Of a stretch of 64,000 bases of DNA, positions 23,985-33,809 are shown in pieces; within the stretch, counting starts at the first letter, position 1, and the number at the start of each line of letters is the position of its first letter. The position numbers and the translations under genes are program-made. This stretch comes from Lunularia cruciata (taxonomy: Eukaryota > Streptophyta > Marchantiopsida > Lunulariales > Lunulariaceae): positions 46,972,243 through 47,036,242 of the forward strand of contig OX419761.1 of NCBI GenBank assembly GCA_948567375.1. Direction: 5' to 3'. The notes under the pieces were generated by a model, which was given only the letters and a program-made list of their open reading frames with translations, was not told the DNA's origin and made no database searches.

Positions 23985-24248
23985 ATGGCTACACCTTCCC
24001 ATGTAGGGTTGCCTAGAGCGGGTCGAGATACACCATGCCCGGTGTGTCACCGACACTTTACCTCACAAGGAGTAAAGATCCATGTAGGAAGTATGCACAA
24101 GGATTATGATTGGACCACTTGGGATGCCCACGTGAGACGAGCGACCACATTGACAACAGTGACACTCAGGATTATGCACACTTCTTCTATACCTTTGTTG
24201 ATCATTCCAGGGATACCGATCGAGTCGTGGGAATGGTTAGCTTCTTAG
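23985..24248 (+). pseudogene. RLE copy 1: N-terminal C2H2 zinc finger
   Basis: From the methionine at 23985 the frame reads MATPSHVGLPRAGRDT and then CPVCHRHFTSQGVKIHVGSM plus HKDYD, a classical C-x2-C-x12-H-x5-H finger. In R2-group proteins such N-terminal fingers, sometimes with a Myb domain, bind the target DNA. The frame stops at 24246; the following sequence continues in another stretch with a TGA after FLLLLP that copy 2 shares. An in-frame extension to 23898 is open but lies in the leader. Confidence 0.8.
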
Positions 24249-25620
24249 GCGGGTTGCATTTTGGGGTTATTTGAGACTAGTTTTCCATGTCCACTCTATT
24301 TCACAGGCTAGACAGGCTTTTCGACTACCACTAGACCGTTTGGCACATGATCCCTTGGACGAGTTAGCATGGTTCCTGTTCCTCTTACTCCCTTGATGGT
24401 GTCTTCGTTATGCTAGAGGGGGACGTGCGAGGTATAGAGAGGTGGCTGCTAGATTTCATCTATTCCTAGCGGGGGATTGGGCAGCACTTCAAGAGGATTC
24501 TGTTAGGGCTACACAATTTAGGAGACGGGCATCGCCACAGGATACCACAGATTCCACTCGATTACGATGATGTAGGACATTGGGTCAGGCTGGAGAGTTC
24601 AGTAGAGCAGCACGAGCACTACATCCTTTGTCTATAGCAAGTCCTACTAATGAGACCATCTCTTCCCTACGCTCATTACATCCTATAGCAGTAGAGGGAC
24701 TACCACTAGAGGTCTTAGATTATCAGCCTGAGCAGCTTCTATGTCTTGATAGGTCGCTATTTGCACAAGCATTGTGCACTGCCCCTCGTCTTTCCTCAAG
24801 AGGCTTGTCATGGATGGTTTATGAGCACCTTAGAGATTGCTTCCAGGCAGATGATCCTTCTAGTGGTTTTACCGAGTTGTTTTAGGTGGTTGCAGCAGTA
24901 GCGAGAGGAGACATTCCTATGTCTATTACTCGGGTGTTAGGTGCTAGTCAACTTCTCGCGATGGAGAAGGACACGAGAGGCATTAGACCGATTGCTATTG
25001 GAGAGATATTTTTGCGTTTGGTCAGTCGTACCATTGTCCTTCAGCATCGTTCTAACTTTTGACAGCACCTTAGTCCACATCAGTTTAGAGTAGCTACACC
25101 TGGAGGATGTGAGGCTATATCTCTAGGCATTAAGCACTCCTAGATATCCATCTGGAGTGGGTCGTCCTACAGGTGGATGTTGAGAACACTTTTAATAGCG
25201 TCTCATGTGCATCCATCTTTAGAGAGCTCAAAGAGGCTAGTGGATCCTTGGCGAGTCTCATTCCTTTTGTGCGGTCTTTTTATGGCTCTCCAGCTTCCCT
25301 TTACTACCAGCATGGTGGTTCACAGGAGGGAGTCACCGTCTTGGAGTCAGCTGTTGGTACACGTCAAGGAGATCCTTTGGGGGGGGGGGGCTTATTTGCC
25401 ATGGCTCACTTTAGAGCTCTCCTATCTACTACTTTGGCCATGCCAGGTTGTGTATTTCCCTCCTTGGCAGATGATACACACATCGTAGGCCCTGTAGATC
25501 ATATTAGGCAGGCCTTTGACTACTTGACTGTTGAGCTACATCTAGTAGGCTTGAGAGTCAAGGTGTCAAAGTGTAGGGCATGGTCCTCTCTAGGTATCCC
25601 TCCCCACCTTGAGCTTCCAT
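24249..25620 (+). pseudogene. RLE copy 1: reverse transcriptase region
   Basis: The region contains the pre-RT segment (RALHPLSIASP, SLRSLHPIAVEGLP, GLSWMVYEHLRDCF), the RT finger motif DTRGIRPIAIGEIFLRLVSR near 24985, and, in the open stretch 25173-25622, DVENTFNSVS (motif A with its aspartate), GTRQGDPLGG (motif B) and LADDTHIVG (motif C, two catalytic aspartates at 25470-25475), then VGLRVKVSKC. Motif C is LADD rather than the usual F/YADD. Stops at several TGA/TAG positions and a run of ten G at 25380 that disturbs the frame break it. Confidence 0.88.
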
Positions 25621-26411
25621 AGGGTTGTATCACATCCACATATGGACTTCGTGTTCTTGGAGTGCCAGTAGGATCGGAGGATTTTGTCACACGCTTCTTA
25701 GACGCTGCTCTTGTAGAGGATGTTCTCCATGTGGATGACCTTCCATTACTAGGAGATCCATAGGTGGCATTTGGTATACTCTCTTCCAGTATTGCTTGTC
25801 GACCATCCTACCTCATCCGTACAGTTCCACCCTCACCGTCCTTCCTATCACGTCTAAGAGCATTTGATAGGAGGATTATGGGAGTCTTTGGTGATATTAT
25901 TGGACCTAGGACTTTTGAGTGTGTGACAAGGGATTTGGCACGTAGATAGACAGCTCTACCGATCTCATGTGGTGGGGTTGGCTTGCTTTCTATGGAGGAG
26001 ACGGCACCTATAGCATTTTTGGGTAGTTGTGCTCTCTCGGCACCCCTACTTTCCTCTCGTTTTGTGGTTGCTGATAGGCCGGTTTTGGAGACTTATGTGA
26101 TAGAGGTGGAGGGAGGATCCTTTTCTCTCCAGGTGTTATTGCGGCAGACGAGAGACAATCTATCCCCACGAGCACGAGAGGATTTTCCACCTTTTGCGTC
26201 ACTATTGTCAGATTGGACTAGAGGTTTACACTCTTCCTTGATGGAGTGACAGTGTGAGCATACGCTACATTCTCTCTTAGTCGACTCGTCCATTCCTCAA
26301 GCTACTAGAGCATGTCTTTGCTCTTGCTCTCGCAAGGGTGTAGGCTCTTGGATCCTAGCTCGACCGTGCATTAGGGCTTTCCGACTCGCACCAACTACTT
26401 TCTCTACAGCG
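25621..26411 (+). pseudogene. RLE copy 1: connector between RT and endonuclease
   Basis: The sequence continues with protein-like content in alternating frames (for example 25764-25949, RAFDRRIMGVFGDIIG, and 25983-26249 with SRFVVADRPVLETYV). It joins the thumb of the RT to the zinc knuckle. No independent motif was recognised. Confidence 0.6.
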
Positions 26412-27044
26412 ATGAGGTTTCGCCTAGGTTTGGTCCACCCATCTACATCTTCATTACTCACTTGTGAGTGTGGTTCTACACTGGATGCAGCAGCGGTCCA
26501 CATGACACGGTGTTCTTTTGGAGGACAAAGGATAGCTACCCATGATGTCATTAAAGACATAGTGTTTGCTATGGCACGAGAGAGTGGATACTTGGCTTGG
26601 AGGGAGCGTTCGTATGCTTTGCAGACAACACGAGTCAGGGCAGACTTATACTTGGTCCGAGATGATCAGATGACAGTAGCGGATATCGTGGTTACGGACC
26701 CTACGCGGGATATAGTTGCGGAGGGACTGATTACCCATCCCCTTGGATGGGCGGCGAGTGCAATAGTAGGTCGCAAGGTCTCCAAGTATAGGGGCATGCA
26801 GCGAGGTCACCTCTTTGTTCCTCTAGCCTTGGAGTTATATGGAGCGATGGACACGGCATTTGACACATTTGTCAGGGAGTGCGTGAGAGCTTATCATGTT
26901 AGGCGTCAGGGGGTACCACTCTCACTCTCATACTTTGTAGTATATTTTAGACAGCGTGTGTACATTGCTCTACATAGTGCAGCGAGGTCACCTCTTTGTT
27001 CCTCTAGCCTTGGAGTTATATGGAGCGATGGACACGGCATTTGA
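26412..27044 (+). pseudogene. RLE copy 1: zinc knuckle and restriction-like endonuclease
   Basis: A 210-codon open stretch. It starts in RFRLGLVHPS, then CECGSTLDAAAVHMTRC (C-x-C...H-x3-C), GGQRIATHDVIKDI, a conserved E in LAWRE, and TRVRADLYLVRDDQMTVADI followed by VVTDPTRD. The R-x-R-x-D...D-x-V-V arrangement after an HD is what is known for the PD-(D/E)XK-like endonuclease of R2-group elements, which nicks the target to prime reverse transcription. The end of the frame is altered by a 181-bp tandem duplication, so the natural C-terminus lies near 27190 (AGAIHRRAIT-like). Confidence 0.85.
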
Positions 27045-27159
27045 CACATTTGTCAGGGAGTGCGCGAGAGCTTATCATGTTAGGCGTAAGGGGTACCACT
27101 CTCACTCTCATACTTTGTAGTATATTTTAGACGTGTGTACATTGCTCTGCAGAGTGCAA
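26798..27159 (+). repeat. 181-bp tandem duplication in the endonuclease region
   Basis: 26798-26978 is repeated from 26979 with only a few changes (small deletions near 27090 and 27133). Being nearly identical, it is younger than the stops in the element. Confidence 0.9.
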
Positions 27160-27259
27160 TGGCTGGTGCAATCCATAGGAGAGCAATCACATAAGGTGAC
27201 GTTTCTTCAGATGCTCCAGTTATGTGTAGACTGTACGGCTTGCATAACTCGGATATTTT

Positions 27260-27411
27260 AGGTGCGGTAGGGCAGATTTCTCATATAGACTCTATTGGGG
27301 CTTAGCCCCATGTTACCTTTTATGTCTCTCTCTTGTCCGGTTTGATGGGGTCTTCCCATTTATCGTTTGATGGGTTCTTCCCATTCTTCGTTTTTCCCAT
27401 GGTCGCCTTTC
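27260..27411 (+). other. RLE 3' untranslated tail with conserved hairpin
   Basis: The tail reads GTGCGGTAGGGCAGATTTCT, then CTATTGGGGCTTAGCCCCAT (a GGGGC-TTA-GCCCC stem-loop), then GTTACC, TTTGATGGGGTCTTCCCAT (partly duplicated) and finally GGTCGCCTTT. The same hairpin and blocks occur in the copies at 5408-5687, 6778-6875 and 13100-13240, and more diverged at 27510-27725 and 32340-32530. The RT of this group recognises its own 3' RNA structure, so this stem is a candidate recognition element. Confidence 0.8.
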
Positions 27412-28473
27412 ATTGTTTTAGAAGATACTACGTATGGATTTATCATCATTTACATCACCGAAAAGTCATGGGTTTCATAATCGCAAATGTTACTTTTAGT
27501 CTCTTACTATTGTGCCATGGATACTACGGGGCCTTAGCCCCATTCTACCTTTTTATTTATCTTTCTACCTTCCTACCGGTATTACTGGTGCCTAGCCTCA
27601 TTCTGCCTCATGTATTGCCTTTCTGTTGTTCTACAGATAATATTGAGCCTACATCTGCATTCCATCCTACGTGCGGCTTGATGAAATCGTCCCGCCTTTC
27701 ATGGGTTCTACGTGGTCATCTCCTTCTCACATAGTATCTGTCGGCCGATATAGTTGGTTTTGCCACTTCAAAGAGTTGATTTTATTACCAAATGTTATGT
27801 CAGACTATCTGTAAATGATATTTGTGAACATTCTTCGAAATTTCCCAAGGTATGAATGCATCAGCTTCATATTAACATTGACAAACGATATTGCACATAC
27901 ATATATCACCAAGAACTATTCTGCTTTTGGTTTGCTTTTTTCGAATTAAAGAGCTGTGCACTGCGTTCTCCAGATGTATAGATCAAACCATATGTCTTGC
28001 ACATGTCACTCACGTGTAGTCCACCTTGTGATTGGGTGTAAGGTCGAATGGGCACAAAGAAGACGGAATTTTGGGATTAAAACCTCGATAACTGTCCAAG
28101 TTACATTGCACGCTCCCACGTCCAATTGAAACGAACACGATTTACAAATTACAGAGGGAAGTAACGGTTAGGGAAGGATAGGGTTCGATGCCTCTTCCAT
28201 GCTGCAAGCCCTAAAGTAAAAATCCCTGAACCACAACTTACGAGACACCAGTAAAATCCTGCCCATCGCCGTAGATTATCGATAAAAATTCTATGGAATA
28301 CCCATGAAGAACCTACCCTGGAGGAGTGTGAATCCTCCATAAACGCATGCATTGGGCTTCTATCCTAAACTGCTAGTGTTCCAAGGCCGCCCTACGTCAA
28401 ATTTGCGTGAACTACTAGGGTAGAAAAGTTGGGTAGGGCAGTCATCATAAGCTGCAGTCTCGCTCACGCCCTC
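27412..28473. other. Diverged RLE tail, then 3' flank of ELP5
   Basis: 27510-27725 repeats the tail layout (CTACGGGGCCTTAGCCCCAT, CTACCTTTTTA, GGCTTGATGAAATCGTCCCG, TACGTGGTCATCTCC) in diverged form. From about 27730 no element is recognised. 28140-28473 follows the ELP5 stop codon on the minus strand and should hold its 3' UTR; no canonical AATAAA was seen. Confidence 0.55.
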
Positions 28474-31400
28474 CTATATATCCAAATCATCATCCGGATC
28501 TTCGTCTGAATCAGGGCGCTCATCATCCGAGTCCCGGAGATAATGTATCTCTCCAAAACTCTTACTTTCAGAAGAGGTGACGTTCGCGTCCGGTGTGACA
28601 TTCGATCTGATGCTCTTCTCTGTAAGAGGAAGCGCGGTAGACAGCTTTGCACCTTCCCTTCCATCATAAATTTTCGGCTCATCACCATTTCCTACAGGTG
28701 CAATTGGTCCAGCGTTAGTAAGAACATCGACAATCAACTTCATCAACCCACACGCAATTGGATACTCACACAATGGTACCGTGCTCGGCAGTAGAATAAC
28801 TTTCCCATGAAACGTCTTCCACAGCGGCAGACAAGTGGTTAAATACCTTACCTTTCGACAAACTAGTCAACGCATAGAATAAGCAGTAACAATGCTGGGT
28901 AACCTCCATCCCATTTCTACACAATTTAGTACACAATGACCCGACTTGCAAACAGCAAACCACACAGGCGATCCAACCTATTGAGTACCTTGATGTTCGA
29001 ACGGCAAAATAACATTTGCACGATCTTCACGCTCTGTAACTGACAACTGAAGGTTGAATTGCACCTACCAGACCACTGGCACAAGGTCAGTACATCATTT
29101 GAAGATTAGACACCACGTGGCACCTTCACATGTGTCCAAACATCGTTGGGTTGATAAAAAAACGTAAGCAAAAACTCCGATTAGGACTAGGTCTACCTAC
29201 TACCACTGACTTGAAACCTGGAAATTTGTAGTTTGCAGACAAAAACTCTTCAGTGCTTAGAAAAGGACTGTAGACTCACCTTCGGAACAATGATTTTCCC
29301 ACTGGTGGTTGGAAGAAGATTCTTCTCCAGAGGCGAAAACGTGACATTAGACAAATCTACCTTGAAATATTCGATCTGCTCACGTACCCTGCCATTCCTG
29401 CGCTTTTGACGGACACGCGCGACCCCTCCATTCAGATCATCGTGCTTACTCGCGTCAGGAAAGACGTCATGAAATTGCTCTACGTAGATAATAGTCGATG
29501 CGAAGTATTCGAGTGCAGAAACAACCCTGAACTCGTGCAAGTCTGAGTGGACCAAGAGTAGTAGAACAGACACCTGGTCTGCAAAAAAACCAAGTGACAT
29601 CATCTGTGTTATGATTACCGTGAAAGGCATAACTTGCAAAACATCTAGAGATCCAATTCAAGAAAGGTTGCAGTGAACACAGCTTACCATGAGAACGTAG
29701 AGTGTTGAGGAAGTTCATCACCGCCGGTAAGGAGTGATATCTCAGAAGGGAACTAACCTGCAAATATTTGCAACGTCAATTCCTGCAAACTATGAAAACT
29801 CTGAATAGGGCAACTGACAGACCTAATTACTCTAAGTTCCACTTCCAGTACTCTTGTTGATGTTAATGTGATCCTAGCAGGCTCCAGATAGGACGAGAAA
29901 CGAGCCCAAGATCGCGAGTGTGAAGACAGTACCCCACCGTCCTAGACGATGTGTGGGAGAGAAGAATGCGATAAAACCTCTCTCCCACACAAGGTCCAGG
30001 ACAGTGAGTCTCCTGTGTGATTTCCGAAGAAGTCAACTCGAACTCAAATACACACGCCAGCACGGCATTCCTCAAGGAGAGCACTCCCAAGTGAGTCCGG
30101 AAGCCTGTACAAAGCCCTTCATCAAGCGCAGTTCCCTCGCAAGTCACAATCACCGGTGTAAACTTTGGCTGGCCGTCAACACGGACAAAACAGGGGCAAC
30201 CGACTCCGCAGGCAGAGTTTCAAAAATGCACTTATCGTTCTGGATGATGTGTGGGAGGGAGGTTTGTGAACACCAATCTCTGTTCCACACAACATCCAGA
30301 ACAATCAGTAGACCTCGAGAGAAATATCGGTTAACGTTCCAGGATGACGACAGTGACAATCTTCTAGTGCATCCTGGACATATGACGCTTTTTGTTGCAC
30401 GCTGGCAAGAAGTCGAGCTGTGAAGATTACATGAGTAGATGCAGTTGAGGAAAGCCGCAGAAAGCCCTCGTTGAGGACCCACACAAGTTCGTAAAGTTCG
30501 TATGGAGAGCGGAAACGGAACAGAGCTGCAAAACAGTAAACTAACTCGCCCTGGGTGCTTTGTGCATCAAAGTTGCTTACGACCAGGAAGCATACCGGTC
30601 ACGTACAAAACATCCGTGTCTCTGCCCTATATAGGCTCGTTTAGAGTCCTATTGGAGCCTGGACAAAGAGCTATCCAATGCCAGGATTGCTGACAAAAGG
30701 TGAAATTGAGACGAGGAAATCAAAGAAACAGTATTTCGAACAGGCTTACTCACAGAATCTAACAGCACGGCGAATAGCTCGCTTGTCCGCTGTCCAACTG
30801 ATGCTGTAAGTTCAGGCTCAACTTGTTCAGTACAAGGTTCGAAGCTCGAATCAAGATCAATAGAAGTATTCTCTGCTATTGACTTTCTTTTGTCGCTTTC
30901 TATCGAAATGAAAACCCAAATTATTACTTCTCTTACACAAGATTCAGGGTCTGGCTCCATACCGTACCTAAGCCACACTGCTCAATCGAGTTTTTGAGGG
31001 CCTCTAGATCGCGAATGTCCCGGGTTGAAAAGGAGCAGGCCGAGGAAGGTTCGGAGGTAAATTCCTCTGTTCCACCTTTTGCAAACTCTTCCCATCCTAG
31101 AGGATCACTGTAACAGTCGAGCACCTGAAACCTTCTACGCAGAAGAATCCACTTCCAAGTAAGCCCAATACAAGCTCACTTTACAGCTAACTACTATTTG
31201 CTTCAGCGACTGGGCATGTTCACGTACATATACAAATTGCGAAACTGGGGAGTGAGTAGTATCACCAGTCCGGGCAGGATATCCCTTTACTGCGGAATAC
31301 TGGAATTTCGCAGAAGTACTCGCAGGGATGTTTAGTCGCCACTGTCACGATACCCCTGCAATTATAAACTGCCATAAAGCACAGGAAAAGTTGCACAAAC

Positions 31401-31713
31401 CTCCCAAGCTGAGGTCGAGCTAACCATAGGATAGACAACATATGCAAGACACTTCGGATCTTGACATCCTGACTTCTTGCAGTGAGCCCATGAAAGAGCA
31501 GCAGCCATGAGGATGAAGTTAGAAGTCATGAATCCTCGAAACTCACTTGGCTTGAGCACGATCCTTGGAGATGTTCTCGCTGAGACCATTCACAAAGTGC
31601 TTAAATATCAGCGGGCTGCCAATAGTCTCCAGAGAATCATGCACCAAAACTACAGGTGGTTGCTCTCCTTCCGAAAAACCTTCTCGCAACTGCCTCCTCA
31701 CGCTGTCCGCCAT
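28474..31713 (-). CDS. ELP5: Elongator complex protein 5, eight coding exons
   Basis: ELP5 belongs to the Elp4-Elp5-Elp6 ring of Elongator, which acts in modification of wobble uridines in tRNA. Exons on the minus strand: 31547-31713, 31266-31355, 30968-31131, 30754-30899, 29688-29757, 29280-29578, 28989-29064, 28474-28691. All introns are GT-AG, phases agree and the joined frame is 409 residues without a stop. Recognised parts: start MADSVRRQLREG, residues 56-60 KGIVT, LDCYSDPLGWE (about 90-100), FAVLLDSVSSLLRYH across exons 4 and 5, VHSDLHE (222-228), RQKRRNGRV and a very acidic end (SDDERPDSDEDPDDDLDI). These match what I recall of plant ELP5. The ring subunits have a RecA-like fold; no Walker A is seen, as is usual for ELP5. 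Intron 4 (29758-30753) holds two kinase-2 hairpins. It is the only intact gene seen here. Confidence 0.92.
29936..30005 (-). ncRNA. Candidate microRNA hairpin 1 in ELP5 intron 4
   Basis: Arms 29936-29961 and 29980-30005 pair at 22 of 26 positions around an 18-base loop. On the minus strand (ELP5 sense) pairing resumes beyond an internal loop. The plus arm spells GTCCTAGACGATGTGTGG, which encodes VLDDVW, the kinase-2 motif of NB-ARC resistance proteins, so the minus-strand 3' arm (CCACACATCGTCTAGGAC) is antisense to NLR transcripts. The opposite arm has drifted to VLDLVW. That pattern is known for NLR-targeting plant microRNAs such as miR1507. Mature ends cannot be fixed from sequence. Confidence 0.6.
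30234..30305 (-). ncRNA. Candidate microRNA hairpin 2 in ELP5 intron 4
   Basis: Arms 30234-30261 and 30278-30305 pair at 23 of 28 positions around a 16-base loop. The first arm reads GTTCTGGATGATGTGTGGGA (VLDDVW again), the second corresponds to VLDVVW. The minus-strand 3' arm contains TCCCACACATCATCCAGAAC, differing from the hairpin 1 arm at three of twenty positions. The flanks of the two hairpins do not look alike, so they resemble a pair evolved under the same target constraint or an old duplication. It lies on the ELP5 sense strand, 273 bases from hairpin 1 toward the 5' end of the intron. Confidence 0.58.
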
Positions 31714-32099
31714 AGCCTCCTACTTTCCTCCTCCTGCTCCTCTCGATTCAACCCAATCCAAACTCTCCACCGAGAAACGCCTAAAATCAGGACACTTGGC
31801 TGTGCTCGTACCTCAAGCCCCAGCTCCAAACTCCACTAGCATCGAGATCAGCAAGCCCCAAGACTGACTACAAATGGCGATATTGCAGATAGCCGATTTC
31901 GCCCATAAGAGACCAACTCAACCATCGCTCAAGCGCAGCCGTCGAGCAGTACCAAGGAAGCGTTCTTTCATGTTGTGATACCTTCCACTTCTATTCACTT
32001 TCTTTGTTGAAGTAGTAGCCGTCAGTGGTCCTATCTACAGATCTTAGGGTTTTTGGGGCACTGCAATCAACAATCAGGTTCCTGCCACGTGTTAAACAA
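31714..32099 (-). promoter_or_regulatory. Probable 5' UTR and promoter region of ELP5
   Basis: The start codon at 31713 has the context GGCTATGG. Upstream (higher coordinates) the sequence is richer in C+T and GC than the surrounding repeats to about 31990, then turns AT-rich. No clear TATA box was identified. The assignment follows from position only. Confidence 0.4.
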
Positions 32100-32535
32100 A
32101 GGAATAACCTACATTAGGGTCTTCCCATCAATATTCTATTTTACTTATTATCGCATAAAATCATTGTTTATAGGACATTTGACTTGCATAGTTGCGAGAT
32201 TTTAAGTCGATTAAAAACGTCCTCTACACTCTCATGGTGATTTCATAAAACCATTGTTTATAGGACATTTGACTTGCATAGTTGTGAGATTTTAAGTCGA
32301 TTAAAAACGTCCTCCTACACTCTCATGGTGATTTCTCATTTAAGTATTTATCAATTATGAAGGTGACACTATTAGGACTTAGCTCCATTTTACTTGCATA
32401 GTTGTGATATTTAAGTGGAGTACAACATGTTCCCGATTTCTCATGGTGATACTATTGAAACTTAGTTCCATTTTACCTTTTAGATATTATCCCTGTACAA
32501 TTTCATGGAATCATTTTTAATCCTCTGCACCTCGC
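32100..32535 (+). repeat. Diverged RLE tail repeats with a 90-bp tandem duplication
   Basis: 32154-32243 is repeated at 32244-32334 almost exactly. Parts of the unit (CTTGCATAGTTGTGAGATTTTAAG, split here as two blocks) and the following ACTATTGAAACTTAGTTCCATTTTACC resemble TTGCATAACTCGGATATTTTAG and ACTATTGGGGCTTAGCCCCA of the RLE tail. It is probably an old tail array. Confidence 0.55.
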
Positions 32536-33809
32536 CCATCTATTTCACATAATATCAATGAGGTTCCTATGTAAGAAGACTATGGCCTAGCGTCGAGATA
32601 TACAAATATTGAGATTAATTTCAATATGTATAATTTAAAGAGAATAAAAGATAATTTTATGGTTATTAAAATATTATTCACTTGAAGTTATCCATATGAA
32701 ATCCAAGTAACTAATTTCTGATATAATCTGAAAAGTACTAATGAAAACAGACTATCACTTCATCCTATTTAAAGTATAAATTCATCGGAATAAAAACCTC
32801 TTCTCATTAATATCTTATATGAGTTTAATTTATATATTCCAGTTAAGAAATGCTAATATTTTGTAATAAATAATATCTTTCTAATTTGTTTATCTTTGAC
32901 TAATCCTCATGATCTACTCATCCTTTCCATGAACTACCTTCATATACTATAAAATATGAAGGAAAAGGCAATCGAGCATGATACCAAGAAGGACGAGAAG
33001 GCCCATCACGCAAATATACATATATCATAAAATTTGTATAATTTTACTAATGTGTGGAAAAATATATAAATAGTACTCCAAAAGAAAGGGAAAATAATAT
33101 ACACATATGTGCGAAAGGAAAAAGGAGCAGCTTTCTCTAGGTGCTAGAGGCTTAACCTTCCTAAGAGGCCTAGAAAGACAAACAAGAACCAAACTCAAAC
33201 CTACAAAAGGAAAAAAATTACAAGAACAACAAGCACCAATGAAAATAAGAGAGTGTAGTCTACTCTTGAACATGATGGTAGAAATCCTCCAATAGTGTAT
33301 TCGGTAAGTGGGGGAGAGGACCTTAGTTGTGTTGGATGCGCCCACCGCCTCCATCATCGACGAAGACCCAAAGCCTAAATGTATTGCAATGTGATTGATA
33401 TGCATTATTTGCAATATGATGTGAGCATGGCTAAAGAGATAGGTAATGCACCTCACCCTTGCAATGAACCCCAAGTTGCATCCCTAAGGAGACCATCAAG
33501 GTGGTGATGAAAGCGCCCAAAAATCCCGATTACCAAATGGACAAAGGTATCAAAGGACACGTGCAATACGTAGTGGTCTTCCTTGCTCCTAAAAGCAATG
33601 GTTGTTGTTGCTCCGGCCCGTGTGCTTGCTCATGCTAATGACTCACTCATAGAGGGTTCACCACCACGATGTCATACAAGGTATGATGACCATTTATGAA
33701 AGTAACATTATCTTCTTGCACCCAACTTATAAGTGGTCCTCATAGATCCAACCATCACTCACTCTAAAATTGGGCCCATGTAGCTCGTAAGATATGAGTG
33801 ACTATTGAC
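32536..33809. other. No gene seen
   Basis: AT-rich spacer. The 149-codon minus frame at 33025-33474 has hydrophobic low-information content, overlaps an equally plausible plus frame and shows no motif. Sequence from about 33810 belongs to X2. Confidence 0.4.

Larger units (their letters stand above)
23530..27411 (+). mobile_element. RLE copy 1: full-length-like non-LTR retrotransposon with restriction-like endonuclease
   Basis: About 3.9 kb from a 5' leader shared with copy 2 (starting near GACGGGGAGAG) to the 3' end near GGTCGCCTTT. It encodes, in order, a C2H2 zinc finger (from 24036), a linker, an RT (about 24950-25620), a connector, a CxC...H...C zinc knuckle (26463 on) and a restriction-like endonuclease. 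No apurinic endonuclease domain and no poly(A) tail is present. That order is the known architecture of the R2/R4/NeSL group. Stops such as CGA-to-TGA changes and a shifted frame near 25380 make it inactive, but it is the best-preserved copy. Confidence 0.88.

Noticed and set aside
30333-30385. Third hairpin (TCCAGGATG with CATCCTGGA) in the same intron
   Set aside because: Only nine base pairs with poor outer pairing and no kinase-2 content; too weak to call a microRNA precursor.
29920-30423. 167-codon plus frame across the ELP5 intron
   Set aside because: It crosses both hairpins antisense to ELP5 and has no recognisable domain.
30150-30482. Minus frame containing VLDVVW, as if a resistance-gene fragment
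   Set aside because: Only about 28 bases match the kinase-2 motif, in an inverted pair inside an ELP5 intron. No P-loop, GLPL or LRR sequence is nearby.
33025-33474. 149-codon minus frame with hydrophobic stretches
   Set aside because: No motif, no homologous copy, and composition expected from AT-rich DNA.
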